From: Actinomycetota bacterium | GTDB lineage: Bacteria; Actinomycetota; Acidimicrobiia; Acidimicrobiales; Ilumatobacteraceae | Assembly: GCA_005793785.1 (NCBI GenBank) | Contig: SXPW01000087.1 | Span: 1-14,024, forward strand | Direction: 5' to 3' | Length of the DNA stretch: 14,024 nucleotides | In this document: piece by piece, positions 7,023 through 14,024 of the stretch | Layout: the number at the start of each line of letters is the position of its first letter | Position numbering within the stretch: position 1 is the stretch's first letter | Position numbers and translations under genes: made by a program | Notes under the pieces: generated by a model | The model's input: the letters and a program-made list of their open reading frames with translations, nothing else | Told to the model about the DNA's origin: nothing | The model's database searches: none

Positions 7023-7328
7023 ATGAGCGTGCAGTTACCGGCGGGTATCGAGCAGCGTTTGATTCGTCATCGCCTGGCCCGTTGTGCCGCAACCCTGCGC
7101 GAGCTTGGTGAGGATTTGCGGGTGACCGTCGAGCAGGTCGAGGTATTGCGCGACGCGGCCGCCGACGACGAACTTCGCGCAATCGTCTCCGAGACCCCGA
7201 GTGCCATGGCCGAACACCGGGAATCGCAACACCACTACGTCGCCATCGCCAAGCATCTCGAACATCTCCAACGCAGCATCACCGCTCTCGAGGCCGAGCG
7301 TGACGAGTTGCTGGAACGACTCACGTAG
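7023..7328 (+). CDS. Small helical coiled-coil protein of unknown function
   Basis: I do not recognise this 101-residue protein. The sequence is rich in Glu, Leu, Arg and Ala and almost free of Gly and Pro outside the first eight residues and one SETPSAM turn near residue 60. It reads as two long helices: about residues 10-56, with heptad-like leucines and valines in LRELGEDLRVTVEQVEVL, and about 64-100 ending in LEAERDELLERL. An antiparallel helical hairpin or dimeric coiled coil is likely. There is no signal peptide or membrane segment. The ATG is 24 bases after the tRNA 3' end and lacks a clear ribosome binding site. It could share the tRNA transcript or a promoter inside it. It precedes pdtaR on the same strand. 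Its codon use resembles its neighbours and the frame is clean, so I think it is a real gene. Confidence 0.72.
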   Translation: MSVQLPAGIEQRLIRHRLARCAATLRELGEDLRVTVEQVEVLRDAAADDELRAIVSETPSAMAEHRESQHHYVAIAKHLEHLQRSITALEAERDELLERLT

Positions 7329-7358
7329 TCGGGTCACGGCCGTCGAAGCGCCTCGTTC

Positions 7359-7364
7359 TAGAGT
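7359..7364 (+). promoter_or_regulatory. Candidate -10 box for the pdtaR-polA transcript
   Basis: TAGAGT fits the TAnnnT pattern of actinobacterial housekeeping -10 elements. It ends six bases before a GTG at 7371, so transcription would begin at or next to that GTG. No good -35 match is seen at the usual spacing, which is tolerated by many actinobacterial promoters. Confidence 0.4.
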
Positions 7365-7370
7365 CTGCCC

Positions 7371-7394
7371 GTGACCAAACGAGTCCATATATGA
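7371..7394 (+). CDS. Possible leaderless seven-codon leader ORF upstream of pdtaR
   Basis: GTG ACC AAA CGA GTC CAT ATA TGA encodes a seven-residue peptide, MTKRVHI. Its TGA overlaps the ATG of pdtaR in an ATGA junction. The GTG begins six bases after a -10-like TAGAGT, the geometry of a leaderless transcript. pdtaR has no Shine-Dalgarno sequence of its own, so translation of this mini-ORF followed by re-initiation would be a simple way to translate pdtaR. The reading is inferred from spacing and overlap. A chance ORF of this length is quite possible, and the promoter has not been shown. Confidence 0.35.
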   Translation: MTKRVHI

Positions 7395-7984
7395 CCGCTT
7401 CGTCGGCAACGAGCATCGTCATCGCCGAGGACGAGGCAATCATCCGACTCGATCTGCGCGAGTTGTTGGAGGAAGAGGGTTATCTGGTGGTAGGTGAGGC
7501 CGGACGCGGGGACCAGGCAGTCGAGCTCGTTCGTTCGCTGCGTCCCGACCTCGTCATCCTCGACGTGAAGATGCCGGGTATGGACGGCATCGAGGCCGCA
7601 CGGATCATCACCGCCGAGGGCATCTGTGCGGTGTTGATGCTCACGGCCTTCAGTCAACGTGAAATCGTCGAACAGGCCCGCGATGCAGGTGCGGTTGCCT
7701 ACCTGGTGAAGCCGTACCAGAAGGCGGAATTGGTACCGGCCATCGAACTCGCCACCGCGAGGTACGCCGAAACCAAGGCCCTCCTTGCGGAGGTCGGGGA
7801 ACTCACGGAGCGGCTCGAGGTGCGCAAACTGCTCGATCGTGCGAAGGGGAAACTCATCGACGGTCACGGTCTGTCGGAGTCCGACGCCTTTGCGTTCATT
7901 CAAAAGACCGCGATGTCGACCCGTGCCACCATGCGCGGTGTCGCGGAGTCGGTCCTGAAGGGTGAGATCGTTCCTCCTGCATGA
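7391..7984 (+). CDS. pdtaR: ANTAR-domain response regulator, PdtaR-like
   Basis: This 197-residue regulator has a receiver domain (residues 8-122) and a C-terminal ANTAR RNA-binding domain (about 137-189). The receiver is complete: acidic cluster Glu13-Asp14, phospho-acceptor Asp58 in LVILDVKMPGMDG, Thr85 and Lys107 in VKPY. The ANTAR part shows AKGKLIDGHGLSESDAFAFI and the helical tail TRATMRGVAESVL. In mycobacteria the orthologue, PdtaR (Rv1626), is phosphorylated by the unlinked histidine kinase PdtaS. ANTAR proteins usually bind paired RNA hairpins to prevent transcription termination. No kinase is encoded nearby here. The ATG at 7391 overlaps the stop of a mini-ORF, and the TGA overlaps the polA ATG by four bases. 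The synteny with polA-rpsA-coaE-uvrB supports the PdtaR assignment. Confidence 0.94.
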   Translation: MTASSATSIVIAEDEAIIRLDLRELLEEEGYLVVGEAGRGDQAVELVRSLRPDLVILDVKMPGMDGIEAARIITAEGICAVLMLTAFSQREIVEQARDAGAVAYLVKPYQKAELVPAIELATARYAETKALLAEVGELTERLEVRKLLDRAKGKLIDGHGLSESDAFAFIQKTAMSTRATMRGVAESVLKGEIVPPA

Positions 7985-10713
7985 AGGTGATGGCCCTCGA
8001 CGGGAACTCGTTGGTCTATCGGGCGTTCTTCGCCCTGCCCGACACGATGGCGACGGAACGCGGGGAGGTCACCAACGCGGTGTTCGGTTTCTGTTCGATG
8101 TTCATCACCCTCGTGAAGGATCATTCGCCCGACGCGGTGGTGGTGGTGTTCGACCGCAAGGAGAAGACCTTCCGGCATGAGGCGGCCCCCGAATACAAGG
8201 CGCAACGGGAAAAACAGCCCGACACGCTGTACCAACAGTTGGAACTGGTGCGAACCGAACTGCTCGCCGCGGCCGGGGTGGCCGCGATCGACTGTGCCGG
8301 CTTCGAAGGCGACGACATCATCGCCACGATTGCCGCAAACATCGGTCCGAGCGACGAGCTGCTGATCGTCACCGGCGACCGTGACGCGTACCAACTCGTG
8401 CAAGATCCGAACATCCGGGTGTTGTACAACAAGCGCGGCGTTTCCGACTATGCGCTCTACGACGAAGCGGGGATCATGGAACGCACGGGAGTGACACCGA
8501 CGCAGTATCCGGATTACGCGGCACTGCGGGGCGACCCGAGCGACAATCTCGAGGGGGTACCCGGGGTCGGGGAGAAGACCGCCGCGAAACTCATCGCGAA
8601 ATACGGGGAACTCGCGGCGGTGTTCGATCACGCCGACCAACAGACCCCCAAGTTGAAGTCGTCGCTCCATGAATCTCGCAATCGGGTGATGCGTAATGCC
8701 CAATTGATGCGCTTGCGGCGCGACGTTCCGGTTCCCGTCGACGCGACACGGTGGCGCCCGCAACCGGATGCGGCTGCGTTGCAACGGTTGTTCACGCGTC
8801 TGGAGTTCAGCACGATGTTCGCCCGGTGGAAGCCGATCCTCGCGAAGTTCGAATCGACCGCGGCGGTGCTCGACGAGGTCACCGTGGCTACGAATACGGC
8901 AACCTCCGACTCGACACCACCGACCCTGGCGGGGGCACACGACCTACGAGTGTCATTGTCGCCACTGACGGTTCGGGAAGCCATCGAACTCCTCACTTCG
9001 CCATCGCCGATTGGGCTTGCGGTCTCGTGGGATGGCGAGCCTGGACGAAGTGCGATTCGTGGAGTGGCAATTTCGCAAGGCGTCGAAACCGTGGGGAGCG
9101 TCGCATGTGGTCTGCTCTCGGCCGCGGCGCTGGCAGACGAGGATCTGGGACGTTCGCTCGGCGCCTCGACGAATCTCGTCATGCACGACGCTCGCAATGC
9201 GATGCGTGGATTGCTCGCACTCGGCATCGACATCGTCTCGTTGGCATTCGACACGGCGATCGCCGCGTATCTCTCCGACTCCGGTTCCGGATCACACGAC
9301 ATCACCGGGCTCGCCGAAACGCGTCTCGGGCGTCGCGTGGCCGGCGATGGCACGACGGCGGCTGGTCAATTGGATTTCGACAACCCGCTCGAGCAGTCGC
9401 TCGACCACGGTGCGGCGGTCGAAGCCACGGTGACACTCCTCGTGCGACCGATCCTGGAACGTGAACTCGTCGACATCGGTCTCCAGGATCTGTACCGCGA
9501 GGTGGAATTACCGCTCGTTCGGGTGTTGGCGCGCATGGAGTACCTGGGAATTGCCGTCGATCGACGGGCACTCCAGGAACTCGAGGCTCGTCTCGGCGAA
9601 CGCAGCACTTCACTGGTGGCCTCGCTCCATGAACTCGCCGGCAGGGAGTTCAACGTCAACTCCACGAAACAGTTGCAGGACATCCTCTTCACGGAGCGAG
9701 GTCTCACGGGTGGTCGCAAGACGAAGGTGAGCAAGGGATACAGCACCGATGCGGCATCACTGGAGAAGATTCGCGACGAGTGGCCCGAGTTCATCGACGC
9801 CCTCATGGAGTACCGGGAGACGGAGAAACTCCGTGCGACGTACGCCATCGGTTTGTTGTCGTCAGTCGGGTCGGACGGGCGCATCCACGCGAGCTTCAAC
9901 CAGACCGTCGCGCGCACCGGCCGCTTGTCGAGCGATCAACCCAACCTGCACAACATTCCGATTCGCAACGAGTCCGGCAAGGTGTTCCGAGAGGTGTTCG
10001 TTCCTGCCGCCGGTTGTGAATTCATGGTGGCCGACTACAACCAGATCGAATTGCGTTGCATCGCCCACCTCGCAAAGGATCCAGGCTTGTTGGCGGCATT
10101 CACCGCCGGGGTCGACATCCATCGTGCGACGGCAGCCGAGGTGTTCGGCGTCGGAGTCGACGAGGTCACCCCCGAGCAGCGAGGCAAGGCAAAGATGGTG
10201 TCCTACGGTCTCGCCTACGGAATGGAGGCATATGGACTGGGTCAGCGCTTGGGAATCGACGTGTCCGAAGCCAAGACCATCCTCGACGCGTATTTCGTGG
10301 CTTTCCCGCGCGTGAAGCAATACATGGATCACGCCGTGGCGACGGCGACCAAGGACGGCTACACCACCACCTTGTTCGGGCGTCGGCGACGCATCGACGG
10401 CATCACGAGTCCGATTCGCCAAGTGCAGGCTGCAGCGGCGCGAATGGCGATGAACGCCGGGATCCAGGGTCTCGCCGCCGACATCTTCAAGATCGCGCTC
10501 GTGGCCATCGACCGTCGATTGGAGGAGCGTGGCCTGCGCAGTCGCCTCGTCCTTCAGGTGCACGACGAGGTGATCGTGGAGGTGGTGGCCGGCGAACGGG
10601 AACAGGTGGAGACGCTCGTCCTCGACGCCATGCACGGCGCCGCGGCTCTGGACGTGCCGTTGGCGGTCAATGCCGCGTGGGGAGCCAGTTGGGCGGCGGC
10701 GAAGGTAGCCTGA
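7981..10713 (+). CDS. polA: DNA polymerase I
   Basis: This 910-residue enzyme fills gaps in repair and removes Okazaki primers. Residues 1 to about 290 form the 5'-3' nuclease, with acids Asp7, Asp58, Glu109, Asp111-Asp112, Asp133, Asp135, Asp185 and Asp188. Residues of about 320-495 occupy the place of the 3'-5' proofreading domain. They lack its metal-binding acids: the usual DTE motif is replaced by SWDGEPG near 349-355, so proofreading is probably absent, as in mycobacteria. Residues 505-910 are the polymerase: motif A VADYNQIELR (Asp685), motif B RGKAKMVSYGLAYG (Arg734, Lys738, Tyr742) and motif C LQVHDEVIVEV (Asp862). Tyr742 is at the position of E. coli Phe762. The ATG overlaps the pdtaR stop in ATGA, implying translational coupling. 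Length is typical for actinobacteria. Confidence 0.98.
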   Translation: MKVMALDGNSLVYRAFFALPDTMATERGEVTNAVFGFCSMFITLVKDHSPDAVVVVFDRKEKTFRHEAAPEYKAQREKQPDTLYQQLELVRTELLAAAGVAAIDCAGFEGDDIIATIAANIGPSDELLIVTGDRDAYQLVQDPNIRVLYNKRGVSDYALYDEAGIMERTGVTPTQYPDYAALRGDPSDNLEGVPGVGEKTAAKLIAKYGELAAVFDHADQQTPKLKSSLHESRNRVMRNAQLMRLRRDVPVPVDATRWRPQPDAAALQRLFTRLEFSTMFARWKPILAKFESTAAVLDEVTVATNTATSDSTPPTLAGAHDLRVSLSPLTVREAIELLTSPSPIGLAVSWDGEPGRSAIRGVAISQGVETVGSVACGLLSAAALADEDLGRSLGASTNLVMHDARNAMRGLLALGIDIVSLAFDTAIAAYLSDSGSGSHDITGLAETRLGRRVAGDGTTAAGQLDFDNPLEQSLDHGAAVEATVTLLVRPILERELVDIGLQDLYREVELPLVRVLARMEYLGIAVDRRALQELEARLGERSTSLVASLHELAGREFNVNSTKQLQDILFTERGLTGGRKTKVSKGYSTDAASLEKIRDEWPEFIDALMEYRETEKLRATYAIGLLSSVGSDGRIHASFNQTVARTGRLSSDQPNLHNIPIRNESGKVFREVFVPAAGCEFMVADYNQIELRCIAHLAKDPGLLAAFTAGVDIHRATAAEVFGVGVDEVTPEQRGKAKMVSYGLAYGMEAYGLGQRLGIDVSEAKTILDAYFVAFPRVKQYMDHAVATATKDGYTTTLFGRRRRIDGITSPIRQVQAAAARMAMNAGIQGLAADIFKIALVAIDRRLEERGLRSRLVLQVHDEVIVEVVAGEREQVETLVLDAMHGAAALDVPLAVNAAWGASWAAAKVA

Positions 10714-10774
10714 CGCGTCCGCCCTCGGCGGGAAATGTCCCATCCCTACTCTTCTTATCCACCGAAAGCATCCA
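10714..10774 (+). promoter_or_regulatory. polA-rpsA spacer with short GC hairpin
   Basis: The 61-base gap holds a small inverted repeat, CCGCC (10719-10723) and GGCGG (10727-10731), with a three-base loop and no T-tract. TACTCT at 10747-10752 resembles a -10 box without a matching -35. The spacer is the likely site of an rpsA promoter or leader, because the S1 protein is needed at much higher levels than PolA. The elements are weak and the role is inferred. Confidence 0.3.
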
Positions 10775-12043
10775 GTGACCGACACAACACTCAGCCCCAC
10801 CGCATCGATGGGCACGTTCGACCAGAGCGGCAATTACATTCCTCGCAAGATCACCGAGCGAGACGCATCATTCGCAGACGAACTCAACAGCACCTTCGTT
10901 GAGATCAAGGAAGGCAAGCTCGTCACGGGCACCGTCGTGCGCATCACACGCGAGGAAGTGCTCCTCGAAATCGGATACAAGACCGAGGGCGTGATCCTGG
11001 GTCGTGAACTCGCGATTCGCCAGGACATCGATCCGCACACCGTGGTGCAACTCGGCGAGAAAATCGAGGCGCTCGTCCTCACCCTCGAGGACAAGGAAGG
11101 AAGACTGCTCCTGTCCAAGAAGCGCGCCCAGTACGAACGGGCGTGGGGCGACGTCGAACGCATCAAGAACGAGGACGGCACCGTCGAGGGGCACGTCATC
11201 GAGGAAGTGAAAGGCGGACTCATCGTCGACATCGGTCTGCGTGGGTTCCTCCCGGCATCGCTCGTGGAACTGCGTCGCGTGAAGGATCTCGCGCCGTACG
11301 TCGGCCAGAAGATCCAGGCCAAGATCCTCGAACTTGACCGCCAGCGCAACAACGTGGTGTTGTCGCGCCGCGCAGTGCTCGAGGCGACGCAACGCGAGAG
11401 TCGCGACGGATTCCTCGTCAACCTGAAGGTCGGGGAGATTCGCAAGGGTCGCGTGTCGTCGATCGTTGCGTTCGGCGTCTTCGTCGATCTCGGTGGTATG
11501 GACGGTCTCATCCACGTGTCGGAGCTCTCGTGGAAGCACGTCGACAATCCGAACGACATCGTGAAGATCGGCGACGAGGTCGACGTCAAGGTTCTCGAGA
11601 TCGACGGCGACCGTGAACGCATCAGTTTGTCGCTGAAGGCGACGCAACAAGATCCGTGGCAGGCCTTCGCGCAGGGCCACGCGGTCAACCAATTGGTCTA
11701 CGGACGCGTCACGAAGATCGTCCCGTTCGGTGCCTTCGTGCAGGTCGGGGATGGAATCGAGGGACTCGTGCACATCTCGGAGATGTCGTCGCACCACGTC
11801 GAGGCCCCGGAACAGGTGGTCACTCCCGGTGAGGAACTGTGGGTCAAGATCATCGATCTGGACCTGGCTCGCCGGCGCATCAGCCTGTCGATCAAGCAAG
11901 CCGCCGAGGGTGGCGAGTTGGCGCCGGAGTATCGCGACCAGTTCAAGGCCGACGAGCAGGGCAACTGGGTCGGTACCGACGATGCCACTCGCGAAGCAGC
12001 GTGGGGTGACATGTTCCAGGCCGAAGGTCAGCCGAACTCGTAA
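10775..12043 (+). CDS. rpsA: 30S ribosomal protein S1
   Basis: S1 helps the small ribosomal subunit bind and unfold mRNA. This 422-residue protein has four S1 RNA-binding repeats, at about residues 45-116, 131-199, 217-288 and 303-375. The last two are the most canonical, with GRVSSIVAFGVFVDLGGMDG-type cores followed by LIHVSELS and LVHISEMS. Four repeats and an acidic C-terminal tail are the short actinobacterial form; E. coli S1 has six. The start is GTG at 10775. An ATG at codon 12 is possible, but neither has a strong ribosome binding site. As in mycobacteria, it sits between polA and coaE. The 22-base gap to coaE contains that gene's strong ribosome binding site. Confidence 0.97.
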   Translation: MTDTTLSPTASMGTFDQSGNYIPRKITERDASFADELNSTFVEIKEGKLVTGTVVRITREEVLLEIGYKTEGVILGRELAIRQDIDPHTVVQLGEKIEALVLTLEDKEGRLLLSKKRAQYERAWGDVERIKNEDGTVEGHVIEEVKGGLIVDIGLRGFLPASLVELRRVKDLAPYVGQKIQAKILELDRQRNNVVLSRRAVLEATQRESRDGFLVNLKVGEIRKGRVSSIVAFGVFVDLGGMDGLIHVSELSWKHVDNPNDIVKIGDEVDVKVLEIDGDRERISLSLKATQQDPWQAFAQGHAVNQLVYGRVTKIVPFGAFVQVGDGIEGLVHISEMSSHHVEAPEQVVTPGEELWVKIIDLDLARRRISLSIKQAAEGGELAPEYRDQFKADEQGNWVGTDDATREAAWGDMFQAEGQPNS

Positions 12044-12053
12044 GTCGTAACGG

Positions 12054-12059
12054 GGAGGT
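12054..12059 (+). promoter_or_regulatory. Ribosome binding site of coaE
   Basis: GGAGGT six bases before the ATG at 12066 is a near-consensus Shine-Dalgarno sequence within the 22-base rpsA-coaE gap. It confirms the coaE start. Confidence 0.85.
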
Positions 12060-12065
12060 GACGAG

Positions 12066-12704
12066 ATGATCCTCGTCGGGCTCACGGGTGGTATCGGCTC
12101 GGGCAAATCGGTGGTTTCGTCGCAACTGGCGACCCACGGTGCCGTCGTCGTCGACGCCGATCTCATCGTTCGCGATCTGCAACTCCCGGGTCAGCAGGTG
12201 TTTGCCGACATCGTTGCTCGCTTCGGCGATGACATCGTGGCATCGAGCGGTCACCTCGACCGGGCGGCGCTCGCCGCCAAGGTGTTCGGCGATGCGGATG
12301 CCCTCGCCGACCTGAACCGCATCGTTCACCCGGCCGTCGGAATCGAGATGATGCGTCGTATCGACGAACAGCGGTCCACGAGCCAGGTGGTCGTGCTCGA
12401 TGTGCCGCTCCTCGTGGAGAATCCACGCGTCGGATTGTGCGGCGTGCTCGTGGTGGACCTCGACCCTGAAATCGCGGTCGAACGATTGGTGGAACAACGC
12501 GGTTTCACCGCCGCCGAGGCCCGCGCTCGCATTGCGCGTCAAGCGACCCGCTCCGCACGCCGATTCGTCGCCGACTGGATCATCGACAACTCCGGTTCAC
12601 GTCTCGATCTGGCACGTCAGGTCGGTGCGGCCTGGCGCTGGATGTGCTCCCTGCCACCCGCGCGCGCCGATGCCGGTCGGGTTGCGGGTCGCATCGACTC
12701 GTAG
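12066..12704 (+). CDS. coaE: Dephospho-CoA kinase
   Basis: This 212-residue P-loop kinase phosphorylates the ribose 3'-hydroxyl of dephospho-CoA, the last step of coenzyme A synthesis. The Walker A loop is GLTGGIGSGKS (residues 5-15). The substrate motif DADLIVRDL starts at Asp30, with Asp32 the likely catalytic base. IVHPAV (86-91), LDVPLLVE (111-118) and the lid segment LVEQRGFTAAEARARIARQ follow, then ADWIIDNSGS near 169-178. Length is that of a single-domain CoaE. The extra C-terminal GrpB-like domain found on mycobacterial CoaE is absent, and only a short basic tail follows the kinase fold. It lies between rpsA and uvrB, the standard actinobacterial order. The product, CoA, also supplies the malonyl-CoA and acyl-CoA used by the fab operon. 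Confidence 0.96.
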   Translation: MILVGLTGGIGSGKSVVSSQLATHGAVVVDADLIVRDLQLPGQQVFADIVARFGDDIVASSGHLDRAALAAKVFGDADALADLNRIVHPAVGIEMMRRIDEQRSTSQVVVLDVPLLVENPRVGLCGVLVVDLDPEIAVERLVEQRGFTAAEARARIARQATRSARRFVADWIIDNSGSRLDLARQVGAAWRWMCSLPPARADAGRVAGRIDS

Positions 12705-12713
12705 GCTCGCCGC

Positions 12714-14024
12714 GTGGTGGATACGCGTGCAAAGCACGAGTTCAAGGTGGTGTCGGAGTACGCACCTGCGGGCGACCAACCGACGGCGATATCCCAACTG
12801 GCGGAGGGAATCGAGCGCGGTGATCGATTCCAGACCTTGTTGGGCATCACCGGGTCGGGCAAATCGGCGACCATCGCCTGGACGATCGAGCGGGTGCAAC
12901 GTCCCACGCTGATCCTCGCCCCCAACAAGAGTTTGGCGGCGCAGTTGGCCCAGGAGATGAAGGAGTTCTTTCCGAACAATCGGGTGGAGTACTTCGTGAG
13001 CTACTACGACTACTACCAACCCGAGGCGTACATTCCCTCCAGCGACACGTTCATCGAGAAAGACTCCTCGATCAACGACGAGATCGACCGCTTGCGGCAT
13101 TCCGCCACGGCGGCATTGCTGACGCGGCGTGACGTGATCGTGGTGGCCTCGGTCAGTTGCATCTACGGCATGGGAGACCCCGAGGAATACAAGGGTCACT
13201 TGCTCGAGCTCCATCAAGGGGTCGACTACGACCAGCAGAACATCCTGCGACGACTCGTCGACCTGCAGTACGAGCGGAACGACGTGGCGTTGGGGCGCGG
13301 AAACTTCCGGGTTCGCGGCGACACGATCGAACTGCATCCGGCCTACGAGGAGAGCGTGACTCGAATCGAGATGTTCGGCGACACCGTCGAGCGAATCAGC
13401 GTGGTGGATCCGGTAACGGGAGAGACGTTGGGCAATCCGACCGAGATCCTCGTGTTTCCCGCGACGCACTACGTGGCGGGCGACGACCGCATGCGCGGTG
13501 CAATCGTGAAGATCGAACAGGAATTGGCCGAGCGACTGGCGTGGTTCAACGAGCAGGGCAAGTTGCTCGAAGCGCAGCGTCTCGGCATGCGGACACGCTT
13601 CGACATCGAGATGATGCAGGAGATGGGGTATTGCAACGGCATCTAGAACTACTCGATGCACATCGATGGTCGGCAACCGGGGGATCCACCCTTCACCCTG
13701 CTCGACTATTTCCCCGACGACTTCCTGCTCGTCGTGGACGAGAGCCATGTCGCGGTTCCGCAGTTGTACGGTCAGTTCGCCGGCGATCGTGCCCGCAAGA
13801 CCACGCTGGTCGAACACGGCTTCCGATTGCCGAGTGCCTGCGAGAATCGCCCGTTGCGATTCGAGGAGACCTTGGAGCGGGTCAATCAGTGCATCTTCAT
13901 GTCGGCCACGCCGGCGAAGTTCGAGCGGTCCAACTCGGTGCAGGTCGTCGAGCAAGTGGTGCGACCCACGGGTCTCATCGATCCGGAAGTGATCGTCAAG
14001 CCGACCAAGGGGCAGATCGACGAC
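12714..14024 (+). pseudogene. uvrB: UvrABC excinuclease subunit B, interrupted by in-frame TAG and cut by window end
   Basis: UvrB verifies damage in nucleotide excision repair, together with UvrA and UvrC. The frame starts at GTG 12714 (or GTG 12717) and reads the normal UvrB N-terminus. It has the Walker A loop GITGSGKS (residues 44-51), APNKSLAAQLAQEMK and the beta-hairpin YYDYYQPEAYIPS. At codon 311 the text MGYCNGI is followed by TAG (13644-13646), where the family has Glu (GIENYS). The same frame then continues without disruption: NYSMHIDGRQPG, the Walker B motif VVDESH (340-345), GFRLPSACENRP, MSATP and VVRPTGL, to the last base. One G-to-T change at 13644 explains the stop. A 310-residue product would lack Walker B and all later helicase motifs. 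An ATG lies nine bases after the stop (13656). It could be a true mutation, strain variation or a sequence error. Confidence 0.9.

Noticed and set aside
9862..10833. A 323-codon minus-strand frame opposite the polymerase domain of polA
   Set aside because: It is antisense to the most conserved motifs of polA, and the protein is rich in His, Gly and Arg with no recognisable family.
10868..12166. A 432-codon open frame on the minus strand opposite rpsA
   Set aside because: It is antisense to a clear four-domain S1 gene, spans the rpsA-coaE junction, and its translation is low-complexity with no family features.
13644..13646. Genetic-code recoding (for example pyrrolysine) at the uvrB TAG
   Set aside because: The expected residue is Glu, GAG differs by a single base, and the other visible genes use TAG as an ordinary stop (trpA, fabG, coaE and the 101-residue gene). 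A mutation or sequence error is simpler.
12597..13955. A 452-codon open frame on the minus strand opposite uvrB
   Set aside because: It mirrors the codon structure of uvrB, contains no recognisable motif and has an unlikely composition rich in His, Arg and Asp. Such shadow frames are common in GC-rich genomes.
1..14024. Mobile element, CRISPR array, phage or defence island
   Set aside because: I found no transposase, integrase, direct-repeat array or defence gene. The tRNA-Leu has no visible duplicated 3' end to suggest an integration site in this window. Gene content is housekeeping throughout.

Overview
The window is a GC-rich, gene-dense stretch of housekeeping chromosome, almost certainly from an actinobacterium. 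The strongest evidence is the run pdtaR (an ANTAR response regulator) - polA - rpsA - coaE - uvrB. The same genes lie in the same order in mycobacteria (with a couple of extra genes there), with trpB-trpA a short distance upstream. A four-domain S1 protein, a PolA with a decayed proofreading domain, and frequent GTG/TTG starts fit that phylum. A deep-branching, non-mycobacterial lineage such as Acidimicrobiia is plausible, but this is inferred from gene content only.

Layout. Bases 1-2520 (+): the 3' part of trpB, then trpA, a PrxQ/Bcp-type peroxiredoxin and a FabZ-type dehydratase, tightly packed. Bases 2565-6825 (-): a convergent type II fatty-acid synthesis operon, transcribed fabD - fabH - fabG - acpP - fabF. 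With the dehydratase at its far end, the window encodes nearly a full elongation cycle: malonyl loading (FabD), initiation (FabH), carrier (ACP), ketoreduction (FabG), dehydration (FabZ) and condensation (FabF). Only an enoyl reductase is missing. Bases 6826-6912: a divergent promoter region. Bases 6913-6998 (+): tRNA-Leu(CAA), followed by a small coiled-coil protein of unknown function. Bases 7371-12704 (+): a probable seven-codon leader ORF, pdtaR, polA, rpsA and coaE. Bases 12714-14024 (+): uvrB, which is interrupted by an in-frame TAG and runs off the window end.

Translational coupling is common. ATGA overlaps join the peroxiredoxin to fabZ, fabH to fabG, the leader ORF to pdtaR, and pdtaR to polA. 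A TGATG junction joins fabD to fabH.

I see no mobile element, CRISPR array, phage gene or defence system. The points most worth a second look are a biotinyl/lipoyl-like domain without its acceptor lysine fused to the C-terminus of FabD, the amber codon replacing a conserved Glu codon in uvrB, and the probable leaderless mini-ORF coupled to pdtaR. No gap between genes exceeds about 90 bases.
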